Below, piece by piece: positions 31,140 through 39,328 of a DNA stretch of 39,389 nucleotides. Origin of the DNA: Opitutaceae bacterium (GTDB lineage Bacteria > Verrucomicrobiota > Verrucomicrobiia > Opitutales > Opitutaceae); contig CANJNJ010000035.1 in assembly GCA_947474995.1 (NCBI GenBank), positions 1 through 39,389 of the forward strand. Direction: 5' to 3'. The position numbers and the translations under genes were made by a program. Under the pieces are notes generated by a model. It did not search any database, was not told the DNA's origin, and was given only the letters and a program-made list of their open reading frames with translations. Numbering within the stretch: the stretch's first letter is position 1; each line of letters opens with the position of its first letter.

Positions 31140-32239
31140 GGCGACAGGAACGCGTTGACGCTCGCGATGACATGTTCGACCTGCGCGTCCGCGAGTTCGG
31201 GAAAAATCGGCAGGCTCACGCAGGTCGCCGCGGCCTGTTCCGCCACCGGGAATGAACCGTGGCTCCGGCCGAGCGGCGCGTAGCATTTTTGCAGATGGAG
31301 CGGCACGGGATAAATGAGGTCCGTGCCAATCTCACACTTGGTGAGATGCTCGCGCAACGCATCGCGCTTGGGGTGGCGAAGGGTAAACTGATGAAAAACC
31401 GACTGCCCGAACGCCGGTTGCTCAGGCAGTCGGACACCGCCGAGTTTGATTCCGGCCAGATAGCGCGCGGCAATCGCCTGACGCCGTGCCGTCCAGGCGG
31501 CGAGGTACGGCAGTTTCACGTTGAGCAGCGCGCCTTGGAAACCGTCCATCCGAAAATTTCCGCCGACGATATCGTGATAATAGCGCCGGTCCGAGCCATG
31601 AACGCGGATGTGCCGCGCTTTCGTGAGGATCGCTTCGTCCTTCGCCGTGAACGCCCCGCCCTCGCCACAGCCCCCGAGATTCTTGGTCGGATAAAAGCTA
31701 AACGTCCCCACGTCGCCGAAGAGTCCGACCGGCGCACCCCGATATTTCGCCCCGACGGCCTGCGCGCAGTCCTCGATGACGAAGAGTTTGTGCTTCCGCG
31801 CGATGGCCATGATTTCGTCCATCCGCGCGGGCTGGCCAAAAAGGTGAACGACGATCACCCCCTTGGTGCGCGGGGTGATGGCTGCCTCGAGCTTCTGCGG
31901 ATCCAGATTAAAAGTCCCTTCCTCGATGTCAGCGAACACGGGCGTGGCCCCGACGTAATTTATCCCCCAGGCTGACGAGATAAACGTGAACGGAGCCGTG
32001 ACCACTTCATCGCCCGGGCCGAAGCCCGCGAGCATGCACGCCACGTGGAGCGGCGCCGTGCCGCTGTTCATCCCGAGCACGCGTGGGTAGCCGAGCGTCA
32101 CGGCAAAGTTTTGCTCGAAATCCTCGACGTCCTTGCCGAGACAAAAACGCGTGGCGTCGTAGGTCGCCGTAAGCGCCGCGAGGGCCTCCGTGCGCAAGGC
32201 CCGGTGCTGCAGCGACAAATCGAGGAACGGGACTTTCAT
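31136..32239 (-). CDS. DegT/DnrJ/EryC1/StrS-family sugar aminotransferase
   Basis: A 367-residue PLP enzyme of the DegT family. The N-terminus VPFLDLSLQHRALRTEALAA and the stretch CLGKDVEDFEQNFA are typical, as are LGMNSGTAPLHVACMLAGFG, VIEDCAQAVGAKYRG (PLP Asp) and the Schiff-base Lys in FSFYPTKNLGGCGEGGAF near residue 184. These enzymes transfer an amino group to keto sugars for surface polysaccharide or secondary metabolite synthesis. No other sugar-modification gene is adjacent; coupling to trpF by ATGA looks incidental or regulatory. The substrate is not deducible. Confidence 0.92.
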   Translation of the reverse strand: MKVPFLDLSLQHRALRTEALAALTATYDATRFCLGKDVEDFEQNFAVTLGYPRVLGMNSGTAPLHVACMLAGFGPGDEVVTAPFTFISSAWGINYVGATPVFADIEEGTFNLDPQKLEAAITPRTKGVIVVHLFGQPARMDEIMAIARKHKLFVIEDCAQAVGAKYRGAPVGLFGDVGTFSFYPTKNLGGCGEGGAFTAKDEAILTKARHIRVHGSDRRYYHDIVGGNFRMDGFQGALLNVKLPYLAAWTARRQAIAARYLAGIKLGGVRLPEQPAFGQSVFHQFTLRHPKRDALREHLTKCEIGTDLIYPVPLHLQKCYAPLGRSHGSFPVAEQAAATCVSLPIFPELADAQVEHVIASVNAFLSP

Positions 32240-32350
32240 CTGGGCGCGAGGTAGGTTGAGGATCGCCGGGAGCTCAAAATAAATCTGCGTCGTGGCGTGC
32301 GGATGCGGGCCGGCGTTCTTGCTTTGGCATTGGTCGAACGATGAGGCAAA

Positions 32351-32369
32351 CGCCGGTCAGAGACCGGCG
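32351..32369. repeat. Family B palindrome, copy at the hemD stop
   Basis: CGCCGGTC-AGA-GACCGGCG, a perfect 8-bp hairpin, touches the hemD stop codon (CTA at 32370 on the plus strand). It matches 34222-34244 in sequence and resembles 22828-22852. Confidence 0.75.
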
Positions 32370-33167
32370 CTACCTCGGAGAAAGTTTTTTCGCCAGCGCC
32401 TCGACGAGCGCATCGAGACCCGGGGTCTTCGCCTCGAAATCGATCGGCATGCCCACCTTCTTCATCGTCTCGCTGGTTTGCTGGCCGATGCTTCCGGCAA
32501 GTGGTCGTTTCGCGTTTTTCGCCAGCTTGAGCGCGGCCGCCTGATCGACGAACGACTGCACGGCCGAGGAACTCGCAAACAGGATGGCGTCGGCGCCTTG
32601 CGCGCGGAAATCGGCGGCCACCGGGTCGGCGGTGAGATCGGTTTTCTCGGTCTTGTAGACCTGGAGTCGGTCGACAATCGCGCGGGCCTCCTCGAGTTTC
32701 TTGACCAGCGTGTCGCGATTGAGATTGCCGGTGATGACCAGCACTTTGGCGTGTTCCAGACTGCCGGTCGCCACCAATTCGTCCGCGAGCCCTTCGGCGG
32801 TCGCGTCCTTGGGCTGGCATTCCACGTGAAGATGCTGCGCGGTGATCGCCCGCGTCGTGGCCTCGCCGACCGCGGCAAAGCGCAACAGGCCGAGCGCGCG
32901 AATGTCATCAAACACCCGGTGAAATTCCTCGAAGAAAAAGCGCACGCCGTTGGCACTCGTGAACACAATCCAGTCGTAGGTTCCGAGCTCGAGCAGCACG
33001 TCGGCGAGCAGTTGCTTGTCGACCTCTTTGGAAACCACGAGCAACGGAAGTTCGAGCACGTGCGCGCTTAGGGAGATCAGTTTTCCCGCCAGCTCCGAGG
33101 TTTGCTCGCGCGTGCGAGTCACCGCGATGCGGCGACCGGAGAGTGACAGGGGGATTGAAGCGATCAT
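32370..33167 (-). CDS. hemD: Uroporphyrinogen-III synthase
   Basis: A 265-residue two-lobed HemD. The family is weakly conserved, but the usual features are there: GRRIAVTRTREQTSELAGKL at the start, TYDWIVFTSANGVRFFFEEF, LRFAAVGEATTRAI, HAKVLVITGNLNRDTLVKKL, VDRLQVYKTEKT and the second-lobe ADAILFASSSAVQSFVDQ. It closes and inverts ring D of hydroxymethylbilane to make uroporphyrinogen III. It follows hemC (its substrate supplier) on the same strand after a 153-base gap that contains the family A repeat copy 3. Two in-frame residues precede the ISIPLSL start; the ATG at 33167 is the only reasonable start. Confidence 0.9.
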   Translation of the reverse strand: MIASIPLSLSGRRIAVTRTREQTSELAGKLISLSAHVLELPLLVVSKEVDKQLLADVLLELGTYDWIVFTSANGVRFFFEEFHRVFDDIRALGLLRFAAVGEATTRAITAQHLHVECQPKDATAEGLADELVATGSLEHAKVLVITGNLNRDTLVKKLEEARAIVDRLQVYKTEKTDLTADPVAADFRAQGADAILFASSSAVQSFVDQAAALKLAKNAKRPLAGSIGQQTSETMKKVGMPIDFEAKTPGLDALVEALAKKLSPR

Positions 33168-33215
33168 GACTTTGACGCCCGAGCGGCGGGCAGGGAATTT
33201 CGGCCAACGTTCATT

Positions 33216-33279
33216 GGAGCCGCGACGCCCTCGTCGCGGTTTTTTCCGTCACGACGCGGCGAGGGTGCCGCGGCCCCAC
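33216..33279 (+). repeat. Long palindromic repeat, family A, copy 3
   Basis: GGAGCCGCGACGCCCTCGTC, then GCGGTTTTTT, then CCGTCACGACGCGGCGAGGG and TGCCGCGGCCCC. The two halves are imperfect 24-base inverted repeats around the T-run. It lies between hemC and hemD, upstream of hemD, in the orientation opposite to the genes. Confidence 0.8.
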
Positions 33280-33320
33280 TCGGCCACCGTTTTGGGAAAG
33301 ACTAAAGTTCATGCGCGCGT

Positions 33321-34175
33321 TTAGAGCAGGCGCAATTCCCGTAACACGCGGGCGGCCGTATCGGAGGGCGAGGCGAAATCCGCCGGAGCAAGTGAAATTC
33401 GGCGCAGCCCGATCACTTCGTGAAAGAGGTAGAGCACAGCCAGCGTCACATGCGCCCCAAAGGCCGTGTGACAGCCGCCGCCGAGGGCGGTTTGAAAAGC
33501 ACGCTCGAGGGTAACGCTCCGCGCGGTGGCGGCATCGAAGATCGCGGCAAACTTCGCCGCGTCCGCTTCACGGCATTGGATGGCAATCGCACCCTGGCCG
33601 ACGGCCGGCACCATCTGGTCGAATTCCAGCGGCATGAATTCCACGCCCGGCCAGGTGTCGATCCCGAGCCGCTTCAGGCCGGCAGCGGCGAGAATCGTTC
33701 CGTCGGCCACGTGCTGCGCGCCGATTTTATTCAGCCGCGTGTCGACGTTCCCTCGAATTTCCGTAAAGACGACCGCGGGAAAAAGCCGCTGCACCTGCAA
33801 ACGCCGCCGCGGGCTGCCGGTGGCAATCGTGGCCGGCATTTCGACGCCCTCACGCAGCACCAGCACGTCGCGCACGTCCGCCCGTGGCATGTAGCCACCG
33901 ACCGCAAGGCCTTCGACCATTTCACCCGGTAGATCCTTCGTGCTGTGAACGGCCACGTCGGCCGCGCCGGACCGTACCGCCGCTTCGAGTTCGCTCGTGA
34001 AGAGTCCCTTGCCGCCGCGCTGTTCGAGCGACCACTCGGTCTGCTTGTCGCCGGTCGTGACGATTTTCAGCAGTTCGGTTTCAACCCCGAGTTGCCCGCG
34101 CAAATGCGCCGCGACCATCTCCGTTTGGGCCAAGGCGAGCGGGCTCTTGCGCGTGGCGAGGACGAGTTTGGTCAT
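33321..34175 (-). CDS. hemC: Porphobilinogen deaminase (hydroxymethylbilane synthase)
   Basis: A 284-residue HemC. Domains 1 and 2 are well conserved: LVLATRKSPLALAQTEMVAA, GGKGLFTSELEAAVRSGAAD, VHSTKDLPGEMVEGL (catalytic Asp), TGSPRRRLQVQRLFP and EIRGNVDTRLNKI. The dipyrromethane-cofactor Cys is in LGGGCHTAFGAHV near residue 234. After it the third domain is short and departs from the usual pattern (LAVLYLFHEVIGLRRISLAP), making the protein some 25 residues shorter than E. coli HemC. It polymerises four porphobilinogens and feeds hemD. Confidence 0.93.
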   Translation of the reverse strand: MTKLVLATRKSPLALAQTEMVAAHLRGQLGVETELLKIVTTGDKQTEWSLEQRGGKGLFTSELEAAVRSGAADVAVHSTKDLPGEMVEGLAVGGYMPRADVRDVLVLREGVEMPATIATGSPRRRLQVQRLFPAVVFTEIRGNVDTRLNKIGAQHVADGTILAAAGLKRLGIDTWPGVEFMPLEFDQMVPAVGQGAIAIQCREADAAKFAAIFDAATARSVTLERAFQTALGGGCHTAFGAHVTLAVLYLFHEVIGLRRISLAPADFASPSDTAARVLRELRLL

Positions 34176-34221
34176 GCGACGATGGAAGAGAAATTAGTGA
34201 CGGCCTTCGGGCTCGCCAAGT

Positions 34222-34286
34222 AGCGCCGGTCTCCGACCGGCGCTGGCCGTCAAGTCACCGCTGGTCCCGCAAACGCAGGACCAGCG
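34222..34286. repeat. Family B palindrome plus a second perfect hairpin
   Basis: AGCGCCGGTC-TCC-GACCGGCGCT (34222-34244) is a perfect 10-bp hairpin. A second hairpin, CGCTGGTCC (34259-34267) and GGACCAGCG (34278-34286), follows. Both lie between hemC and ilvC. Neither has a T-run on the coding strand. Confidence 0.75.
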
Positions 34287-34297
34287 TAGCCTTCAAA

Positions 34298-35323
34298 TCA
34301 GTAAGCAGCCTGGACACCCTTGATGTGCTTCTTGGTCATCCAAGGCATCATCGAGCGGAGGTAGGCCCCGGTCTTCTCAATCTTGTGCTTCTCGCCGGTC
34401 TTCAGCAGCTTGTTGTACTTCTTCAAGCCGCCCTTGTACTCGCGCACCCACTCACGGGTGAACTGGCCGGTCTGAATTTCCTTCAGGATCTTCTTCATCA
34501 CGGCCTTGGTCTGCTTGTTCACGACGCGCGGGCCGCGGGTGATGTCGCCGAACTTCGCCGTCTCGGAAATCGAGAAACGCATGCCGGCGATGCCGCTTTC
34601 GTACATCAAATCACAGATGAGCTTGAGCTCATGGAGACACTCGAAATACGCCATCTCGGGCTGATAGCCCGCCTCGACCAGCGTTTCGAAACCGGCCTGC
34701 ACGAGGGCGCTGGCGCCACCGCAAAGGACCGCCTGCTCGCCGAAGAGATCCGTCTCGGTCTCTTCCTTGAACGAAGTCTTGAGGACGCCGGCGCGGGTGG
34801 AACCGATCCCCTTGGCCCACGCGAGCGCGATCTTGAGCGCCTGCTTCGACTTGTCCTGCGCGACGGCGACAAGCGCCGGCATGCCTTTGCCTTCCGCGTA
34901 AAGACGGCGGACCATGTGGCCGGGGCCCTTCGGCGCCACCATGATGCAGTCGATGTCTTTGTGCAGCTTGATCAGCCCAAAGTGCACGGAAAGACCGTGC
35001 GAGAAGAGGAGCGCCTTACCCTTCGCCAGATTCGGCAGGATGTCGCTCGCGTAGACATCGGCCTGCTTCATGTCGGGCAGTCCCACCATGATGACATCGG
35101 CGCGTCGGACCGCCTCGGCGGTGCTCACCACCTCGAAGCCGTGCTGCTGGGCAACGGCCGTCGATTTCGAGCCGGGATAAAGGCCGATGATGACCTTGCA
35201 GCCGCTGTCCCGGAGGTTGAGCGCATGGGCGTGGCCCTGCGAACCGTAGCCAAGGACGGCGAGCGTTTTGTTTTTAAACACGCCGAGATCGGCGTCTTTG
35301 TCGGTGTAGACTTTTGCGGGCAT
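34298..35323 (-). CDS. ilvC: Ketol-acid reductoisomerase
   Basis: A 341-residue class I KARI. The Rossmann NADPH motif is [20 protein letters not shown]; family landmarks include [34 protein letters not shown], the metal-binding [18 protein letters not shown] and [18 protein letters not shown], and [17 protein letters not shown]. The length is that of the short (class I) enzyme. It performs the isomeroreduction step of valine and isoleucine synthesis. It follows ilvH on the same strand; the 158-base gap holds an AT-rich inverted repeat. Confidence 0.96.
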   Translation of the reverse strand: MPAKVYTDKDADLGVFKNKTLAVLGYGSQGHAHALNLRDSGCKVIIGLYPGSKSTAVAQQHGFEVVSTAEAVRRADVIMVGLPDMKQADVYASDILPNLAKGKALLFSHGLSVHFGLIKLHKDIDCIMVAPKGPGHMVRRLYAEGKGMPALVAVAQDKSKQALKIALAWAKGIGSTRAGVLKTSFKEETETDLFGEQAVLCGGASALVQAGFETLVEAGYQPEMAYFECLHELKLICDLMYESGIAGMRFSISETAKFGDITRGPRVVNKQTKAVMKKILKEIQTGQFTREWVREYKGGLKKYNKLLKTGEKHKIEKTGAYLRSMMPWMTKKHIKGVQAAY

Positions 35324-35386
35324 AGGGAAGGGATCGGAAGCGGATTAGTTAGGTACGAAACGGAATCGGTGGCGGAAGGATGGTGG

Positions 35387-35460
35387 AAGGTTTAAGGTGT
35401 TAGGTGTAAGGGGAGAAACTCCTCTAGGATTGATTTAAACCTTAAACTTTAAACCTAAAA
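35387..35460. repeat. AT-rich inverted repeat in the ilvH-ilvC gap (family C style)
   Basis: AGGTTTAAGGTGTTAGGTGT (35388-35407) pairs imperfectly with ACCTTAAACTTTAAACCT (35439-35456); the arms are degenerate repeats of TTTAAGG/CCTTAAA. It stands out by composition. It is similar in build, though not in sequence, to 18999-19163. Confidence 0.65.
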
Positions 35461-35481
35461 CTCGGCCAGGGTCGAAACGGC

Positions 35482-35952
35482 TCAGCGCTTCAAGGCGAGC
35501 CGGCCCGTCCTCGCCAATTCGAGGATGCCGAAAGGTTCGAGCAGGCCGAGCAGCGCGCTGACCTTGGTATCGTCGCCGGTCGCTTCAATGATCAGCGAGT
35601 CGGCAGCGAGGTGAACGATTTTGGCGCGGAAGATCTCGTTGATTTGAAAAATCTCAGGGCGCGTCTTGGCGTCGGCCTTAACCTTCACCAGCACGAGCTC
35701 GCGCGCCACGGCCTGGCCCTCCTTGAAGTCCACGACCTCGACGACGTTGACCAGCTTCCGGAGCTGTTTGATGCAAAGGTCGAGCGCGGCCTCGTCGCCC
35801 TTGAGGACGGCGGTGATCCGCGAAAGCGACGCATCATGGGTCGGGGCGACGTTAAGGGAGTCGATATTGAAGCCGCGACCGGAAAACATGCCGGAAACGC
35901 GGGCTAGAACGCCGAACTTGTTCTCAACGAGGACTGAGATCGTGTGCCGCAT
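35482..35952 (-). CDS. ilvH: Acetolactate synthase small (regulatory) subunit
   Basis: A 156-residue IlvH/IlvN. The N-terminal ACT domain (HTISVLVENKFGVLARVSGM, FSGRGFNIDSLNVAPT) has the valine-binding N-x-x-G-V region, and the C-terminal ACT-like domain (ELVLVKVKADAKTRPEIFQI, FRAKIVHLAADSLIIEATGD) is complete. It confers valine feedback on the large subunit, which is not within the window on this strand. It is the first gene of the ilvH-ilvC pair. Confidence 0.95.
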   Translation of the reverse strand: MRHTISVLVENKFGVLARVSGMFSGRGFNIDSLNVAPTHDASLSRITAVLKGDEAALDLCIKQLRKLVNVVEVVDFKEGQAVARELVLVKVKADAKTRPEIFQINEIFRAKIVHLAADSLIIEATGDDTKVSALLGLLEPFGILELARTGRLALKR

Positions 35953-36141
35953 AGTGAATGGAGTGGGAAGTTGAAGAGGAAAATTGGATGGCTTGCCAGC
36001 AGAAGTGTGGGGCGGAACGGGAGTTTTTTAGCGACTGGCTTGCCGGGCGTAGCTCGCGCTCACGAGTGTCGGCCCGCCGCCGCCCGCGGAACGCGGGCGA
36101 TGGCAGGGCAGTCTTCGTGCCGCTGACACGGCGAGCGAGCC

Positions 36142-36215
36142 TGGACGCTGAGGGACTCGAACCCCCGACCCTCTCGGTGTAAACGAGATGCTCTAACCAA
36201 CTGAGCTAAGCGTCC
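36142..36215 (-). tRNA. tRNA-Val (anticodon UAC)
   Basis: On the minus strand a complete cloverleaf is seen: acceptor GGACGCU/AGCGUCC, D arm AGCUCAGUUGGUUAGAGC, anticodon stem UCUCG/CGAGA with loop UUUACAC (anticodon UAC), and T arm GGGGGUUCGAGUCCCUC. The discriminator base is A. CCA is not encoded. It lies between asd and ilvH; no element is integrated at its 3' end. Confidence 0.96.
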
Positions 36216-36260
36216 GAGCCAAAGGTTCATGAAAGCGGCCCCGCCGCGGCGATGACAATA

Positions 36261-37307
36261 TCAAACTCCCGCGAGCGTGGACTTCGACTTGAGGAGACCT
36301 TCGCGGACCATGAGTTCGGCGTTCTGCAGCGCGTTCAGCGCAGCTCCCTTCCAGAGATTGTCGCCGCTGACCCATAGCGCCAGGCCGTTGTCGAGCGCGG
36401 TGTCGAGGCGGATGCGACCAACGCCGCACTTCACCTTGCGGGTGAAATCCAACGGCGTGGGATAAGCCGACTTCGAGGGATCATCGACGAGCTCGGCGCC
36501 GGGGAACGCGGCGATGGCCGCCCGGGCCGCTTCGACGCTGACCGGCCGCTCAAACTCCGCGTTGATCGCGACCGAATGTGCCCGCACGACGGGGACGCGC
36601 ACCGTGGTGGCGGAGACCTTGAGATTCGGCAGATCCATGATTTTCCGGCTCTCCAGCATCATCTTGGTCTCTTCGCCCGTGTAGCCATTGGTCCCAAAGG
36701 TATCGACCTGCGGGATGAGGTTGAACGCGATCTGGTAGGGATAAACCTTCTTCACCAGCGGCTGGCCCTTCACATGAGCCTGAACCTGGTCTTCGAGTTC
36801 GCGGATTGCCTCGGCGCCCGTGCCCGAAACCGACTGGTACGTGGCGGCGAAATAGCGCTTCAGGCCGAAAGCCTTGTGCAAGGGCCAAAGCGCCATGAGC
36901 GTCACGGCCGTCGAGCAGTTGGGATTCGCAATGATGCCCTTATGGTGGCGCAACTGTTCCGGATTAATCTCCGGAATCACGAGTGGCACGTTCGGGTCCA
37001 TCCGCAGCGCCGAGCTCTTGTCGATCACGAGGCATCCGGCCTTGACGGCGTCCTGGGCCAACGCGCGCGTGACGCTTCCGCCCGCGGCGAAAAACGCCAC
37101 GTCGACCTCGGCAAACACGCTCGGCTTGGCCTCCTCGACGGTGTATTTCTTGCTCCCATGGGTGATGACCTTGCCCGCCGACCGCGCCGAAGCGAACAGT
37201 CGCAGCGAGTTCATGGGAAAATTCCGGTCGTGCAAAAGCTTCAGCAGCTCTTGACCGACAGCGCCGGTGGCGCCGACGATACCGACATTGATGGATGCGT
37301 TATTCAC
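36261..37307 (-). CDS. asd: Aspartate-semialdehyde dehydrogenase
   Basis: A 348-residue Asd. The NADP-binding start is INVGIVGATGAVGQELLKLL; the active-site Cys is in IIANPNCSTAVTLMALWP near residue 129; the substrate Arg and His are in VPVVRAHSVAINAEF, and TYQSVSGTGAEAIRELEDQV is typical. It makes aspartate semialdehyde for lysine/diaminopimelate, threonine and methionine. It uses a GTG start at 37307; no upstream ATG fits. The 5' end lies against a divergent L,D-transpeptidase gene. Confidence 0.95.
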   Translation of the reverse strand: MNNASINVGIVGATGAVGQELLKLLHDRNFPMNSLRLFASARSAGKVITHGSKKYTVEEAKPSVFAEVDVAFFAAGGSVTRALAQDAVKAGCLVIDKSSALRMDPNVPLVIPEINPEQLRHHKGIIANPNCSTAVTLMALWPLHKAFGLKRYFAATYQSVSGTGAEAIRELEDQVQAHVKGQPLVKKVYPYQIAFNLIPQVDTFGTNGYTGEETKMMLESRKIMDLPNLKVSATTVRVPVVRAHSVAINAEFERPVSVEAARAAIAAFPGAELVDDPSKSAYPTPLDFTRKVKCGVGRIRLDTALDNGLALWVSGDNLWKGAALNALQNAELMVREGLLKSKSTLAGV

Positions 37308-37845
37308 GAGTGGTTCTCCGTTGGATCAGGTCAACAAAACCTGCGCCCGGCTTGGCATCAAGCCCGGAGAGCGGATTCTGGTGGTGCGGATCGGCACAGC
37401 GACCCTGCAATTCTTCCGTCGGTCTGACCTGGTAAAGAGTTACGTCATTTCCACGTCCAAGCGTCCTCCCTCCAACGTGAAGAACTCACTCGGCACTCCG
37501 CGGGGACTTCACGAGGTCGCCGAGCGGATCGGTGCGGGCCAGCCGCCGGGCATCGTGTTCAAATCGCGGGTCTCGACCGGCCACCACTTTTCCGAACTGC
37601 CCGAGGAGAAGGCCGAGGATAACTTGATCACGAGTCGCATCCTCTGGCTCCGCGGGCTCGAACCGGGGGTGAACCGAGGCGGCGAGGTCGATACCTACGA
37701 ACGCTACATCTACATCCATGGGACCAATCACGAGTCGCGACTGGGCGAGCCCATGAGTGCCGGGTGCGTGCTGATGGGGAATCTCGACATCGTCGAACTC
37801 TACGAAGAGGTGCGGGCGGGGGATTTGGTGTGGGTCGAAGACTAG
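37291..37845 (+). CDS. L,D-transpeptidase (YkuD domain)
   Basis: A 184-residue YkuD-fold protein. The catalytic signature is complete: YIHGTNHESRLGEPMSAGCV, i.e. HGxxx...SxGC with the nucleophile near residue 159. The earlier part (GERILVVRIGTATLQFF, YVISTSKRPPSNVKN, LGTPRGLHEVAERIG) matches the beta-rich YkuD core. No signal peptide is clear. The ATG at 37291 overlaps the first 17 bases of divergent asd; a TTG at 37321 would avoid overlap and still keep the domain. It would crosslink peptidoglycan or attach protein to it; its partner asd feeds diaminopimelate, a loose functional link. Confidence 0.85.
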   Translation: MDALFTSGSPLDQVNKTCARLGIKPGERILVVRIGTATLQFFRRSDLVKSYVISTSKRPPSNVKNSLGTPRGLHEVAERIGAGQPPGIVFKSRVSTGHHFSELPEEKAEDNLITSRILWLRGLEPGVNRGGEVDTYERYIYIHGTNHESRLGEPMSAGCVLMGNLDIVELYEEVRAGDLVWVED

Positions 37846-37920
37846 CCTGCGGCGGTTCCGAGCGGTGGCGCCCCCCAAGCGCGCCAGAGGCAGATCCCGG
37901 GGTTTGGGGCTGGGATTGCA

Positions 37921-39183
37921 ATGCCGCCAAAGCGCTCCACAAACGTGGCGATGCTGCGTGTCGTCCCCGCGATTCTTAACCGCATCGCCCGTGCACCCGC
38001 GGCAATCTTTTTCGGCTGGTTTCTCGCGATCTTCGCGCTCGAACGGACCCTGGCGTGCTTTGTTCCGACCACGTATGAGTGGGACGTGCTCACGCGAGCG
38101 CTGATCGCCTGGGAAATGGCGACGAAAGGTCTCGTCGACTACGTCCTGATCCGTCGCGAAACCGTTTGGCTGCCCGGCTACATGCTCGTCGAAGCGGGAC
38201 TGTTTCGACTGACGAAAGCAAACCCCGTCGTGCTGGGGGAATTTGTGAGTGCGGTCTCAGCCGGGTTGATCGCGGGCTATGTTTACCTCCTGGGTCGCCT
38301 CGTGGGAGTCACGGAACGGCAAGCGCGCCAAGCCCCTGCCCTGCTTCTCGTTTCCGGCTATGCTTTGGCCTATTTTTCCCAAGGAATGACGGAAGCGTTT
38401 GCCACCTGGCTCTTCACCGGCGCATTGTATCATTTACTGCAGGCGCGGGCGAGCGGAAGCCGATGGCACACGTTCGCGGCGGCGGCCTATTTGCTGGTCC
38501 ATGCGATGACTCGCTGGGAAGGCATCCTCTATCTGGCCCTAATTCCGGCGGCGTTGGTGGTCATGAACTGGCGATTCTTCGGTAAAAATTGGGGAGCCTT
38601 GTTTTCGCTGATCTACAAACTCTGCCTGCCGGCCGGTCTGTTTGCCGGTGGATGGTTGCTCTACGCTCGATGGGCGCGCGGGAACGGACTGGACGGCGTG
38701 AACCGCGTTCGCGACATCGTGCAGCAGGCCCCACTCTCTTTTGTCGGCAACCCGTTTTTTTCGCTTGGTCTCGGCGCGATGGGATTGGTCGCCACCAGCG
38801 GCGGATTGTGGCTGGCCATCGCGCCGCACCTGCAGCCACTGCTCCGCCCTCGCGGCAAGGAAGGGCCGGTGACTGCCGAGCAACATAACCTGATCTTTCT
38901 CGCGCTGCTCGGATGGCTGCACGTCGCGTGGGTTTGCACCTTCTCGTACGCCGGTCTGCTGGCAGGTTGGCCGAGGCATCTGCTCTATGTCCTGCCGCTG
39001 ACGGCCGTGTTGTTCAGCGCGGTCAAATGGGAAAATGCCACCAAGCGCCGGTTGTTGGGGCTCTCGATTTTCTGCGGAATTGTCGCATTTGCGGTCAATG
39101 TCGGACTCCACCAAGTCTACCTCGGAGGACCCGAAGATATTCTGCGGGTACGGTGGGCCCCAATCATCGCGGTGCCACGCTGA
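37921..39183 (+). CDS. Polytopic membrane protein, possible GT-C type glycosyltransferase
   Basis: A 420-residue integral membrane protein with about ten hydrophobic segments. The first long loop after TM1 contains TYEWDVLTRALIAWEMATKG followed by RRETVWLPGYMLV; an acidic residue in a loop near TM1 and a following WLPGY-type segment resemble the GT-C fold of lipid-linked sugar transferases (ArnT/Pmt type). FSQGMTEAFATWLFTGALYH and MTRWEGILYLALI continue that pattern (conserved E after a TM). The sugar donor or acceptor is unknown. Two starts are possible (37921, or ATG at 37951, MLRVVP). The assignment to GT-C is by overall look, not a firm match. Confidence 0.6.
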   Translation: MPPKRSTNVAMLRVVPAILNRIARAPAAIFFGWFLAIFALERTLACFVPTTYEWDVLTRALIAWEMATKGLVDYVLIRRETVWLPGYMLVEAGLFRLTKANPVVLGEFVSAVSAGLIAGYVYLLGRLVGVTERQARQAPALLLVSGYALAYFSQGMTEAFATWLFTGALYHLLQARASGSRWHTFAAAAYLLVHAMTRWEGILYLALIPAALVVMNWRFFGKNWGALFSLIYKLCLPAGLFAGGWLLYARWARGNGLDGVNRVRDIVQQAPLSFVGNPFFSLGLGAMGLVATSGGLWLAIAPHLQPLLRPRGKEGPVTAEQHNLIFLALLGWLHVAWVCTFSYAGLLAGWPRHLLYVLPLTAVLFSAVKWENATKRRLLGLSIFCGIVAFAVNVGLHQVYLGGPEDILRVRWAPIIAVPR

Positions 39184-39328
39184 ATCCGGGCCCACCCGCA
39201 GTTCGCTCAAGCAACTCAGCACGGATCCGCGGCGGCGGTGCTCGCCGCTGGCGTCGCGGCATTTTCGGGCCGCGAACCCTGGCCGCTAGGTCTTAGCAAA
39301 AGCCGCAAAATCGGGCGCTCGCGGCCGG

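Noticed and set aside
36142-36215. tRNA-Val as the island attachment site
   Set aside because: The island lies 26 kb away and no partial tRNA copy is found at 3868 or 10411.
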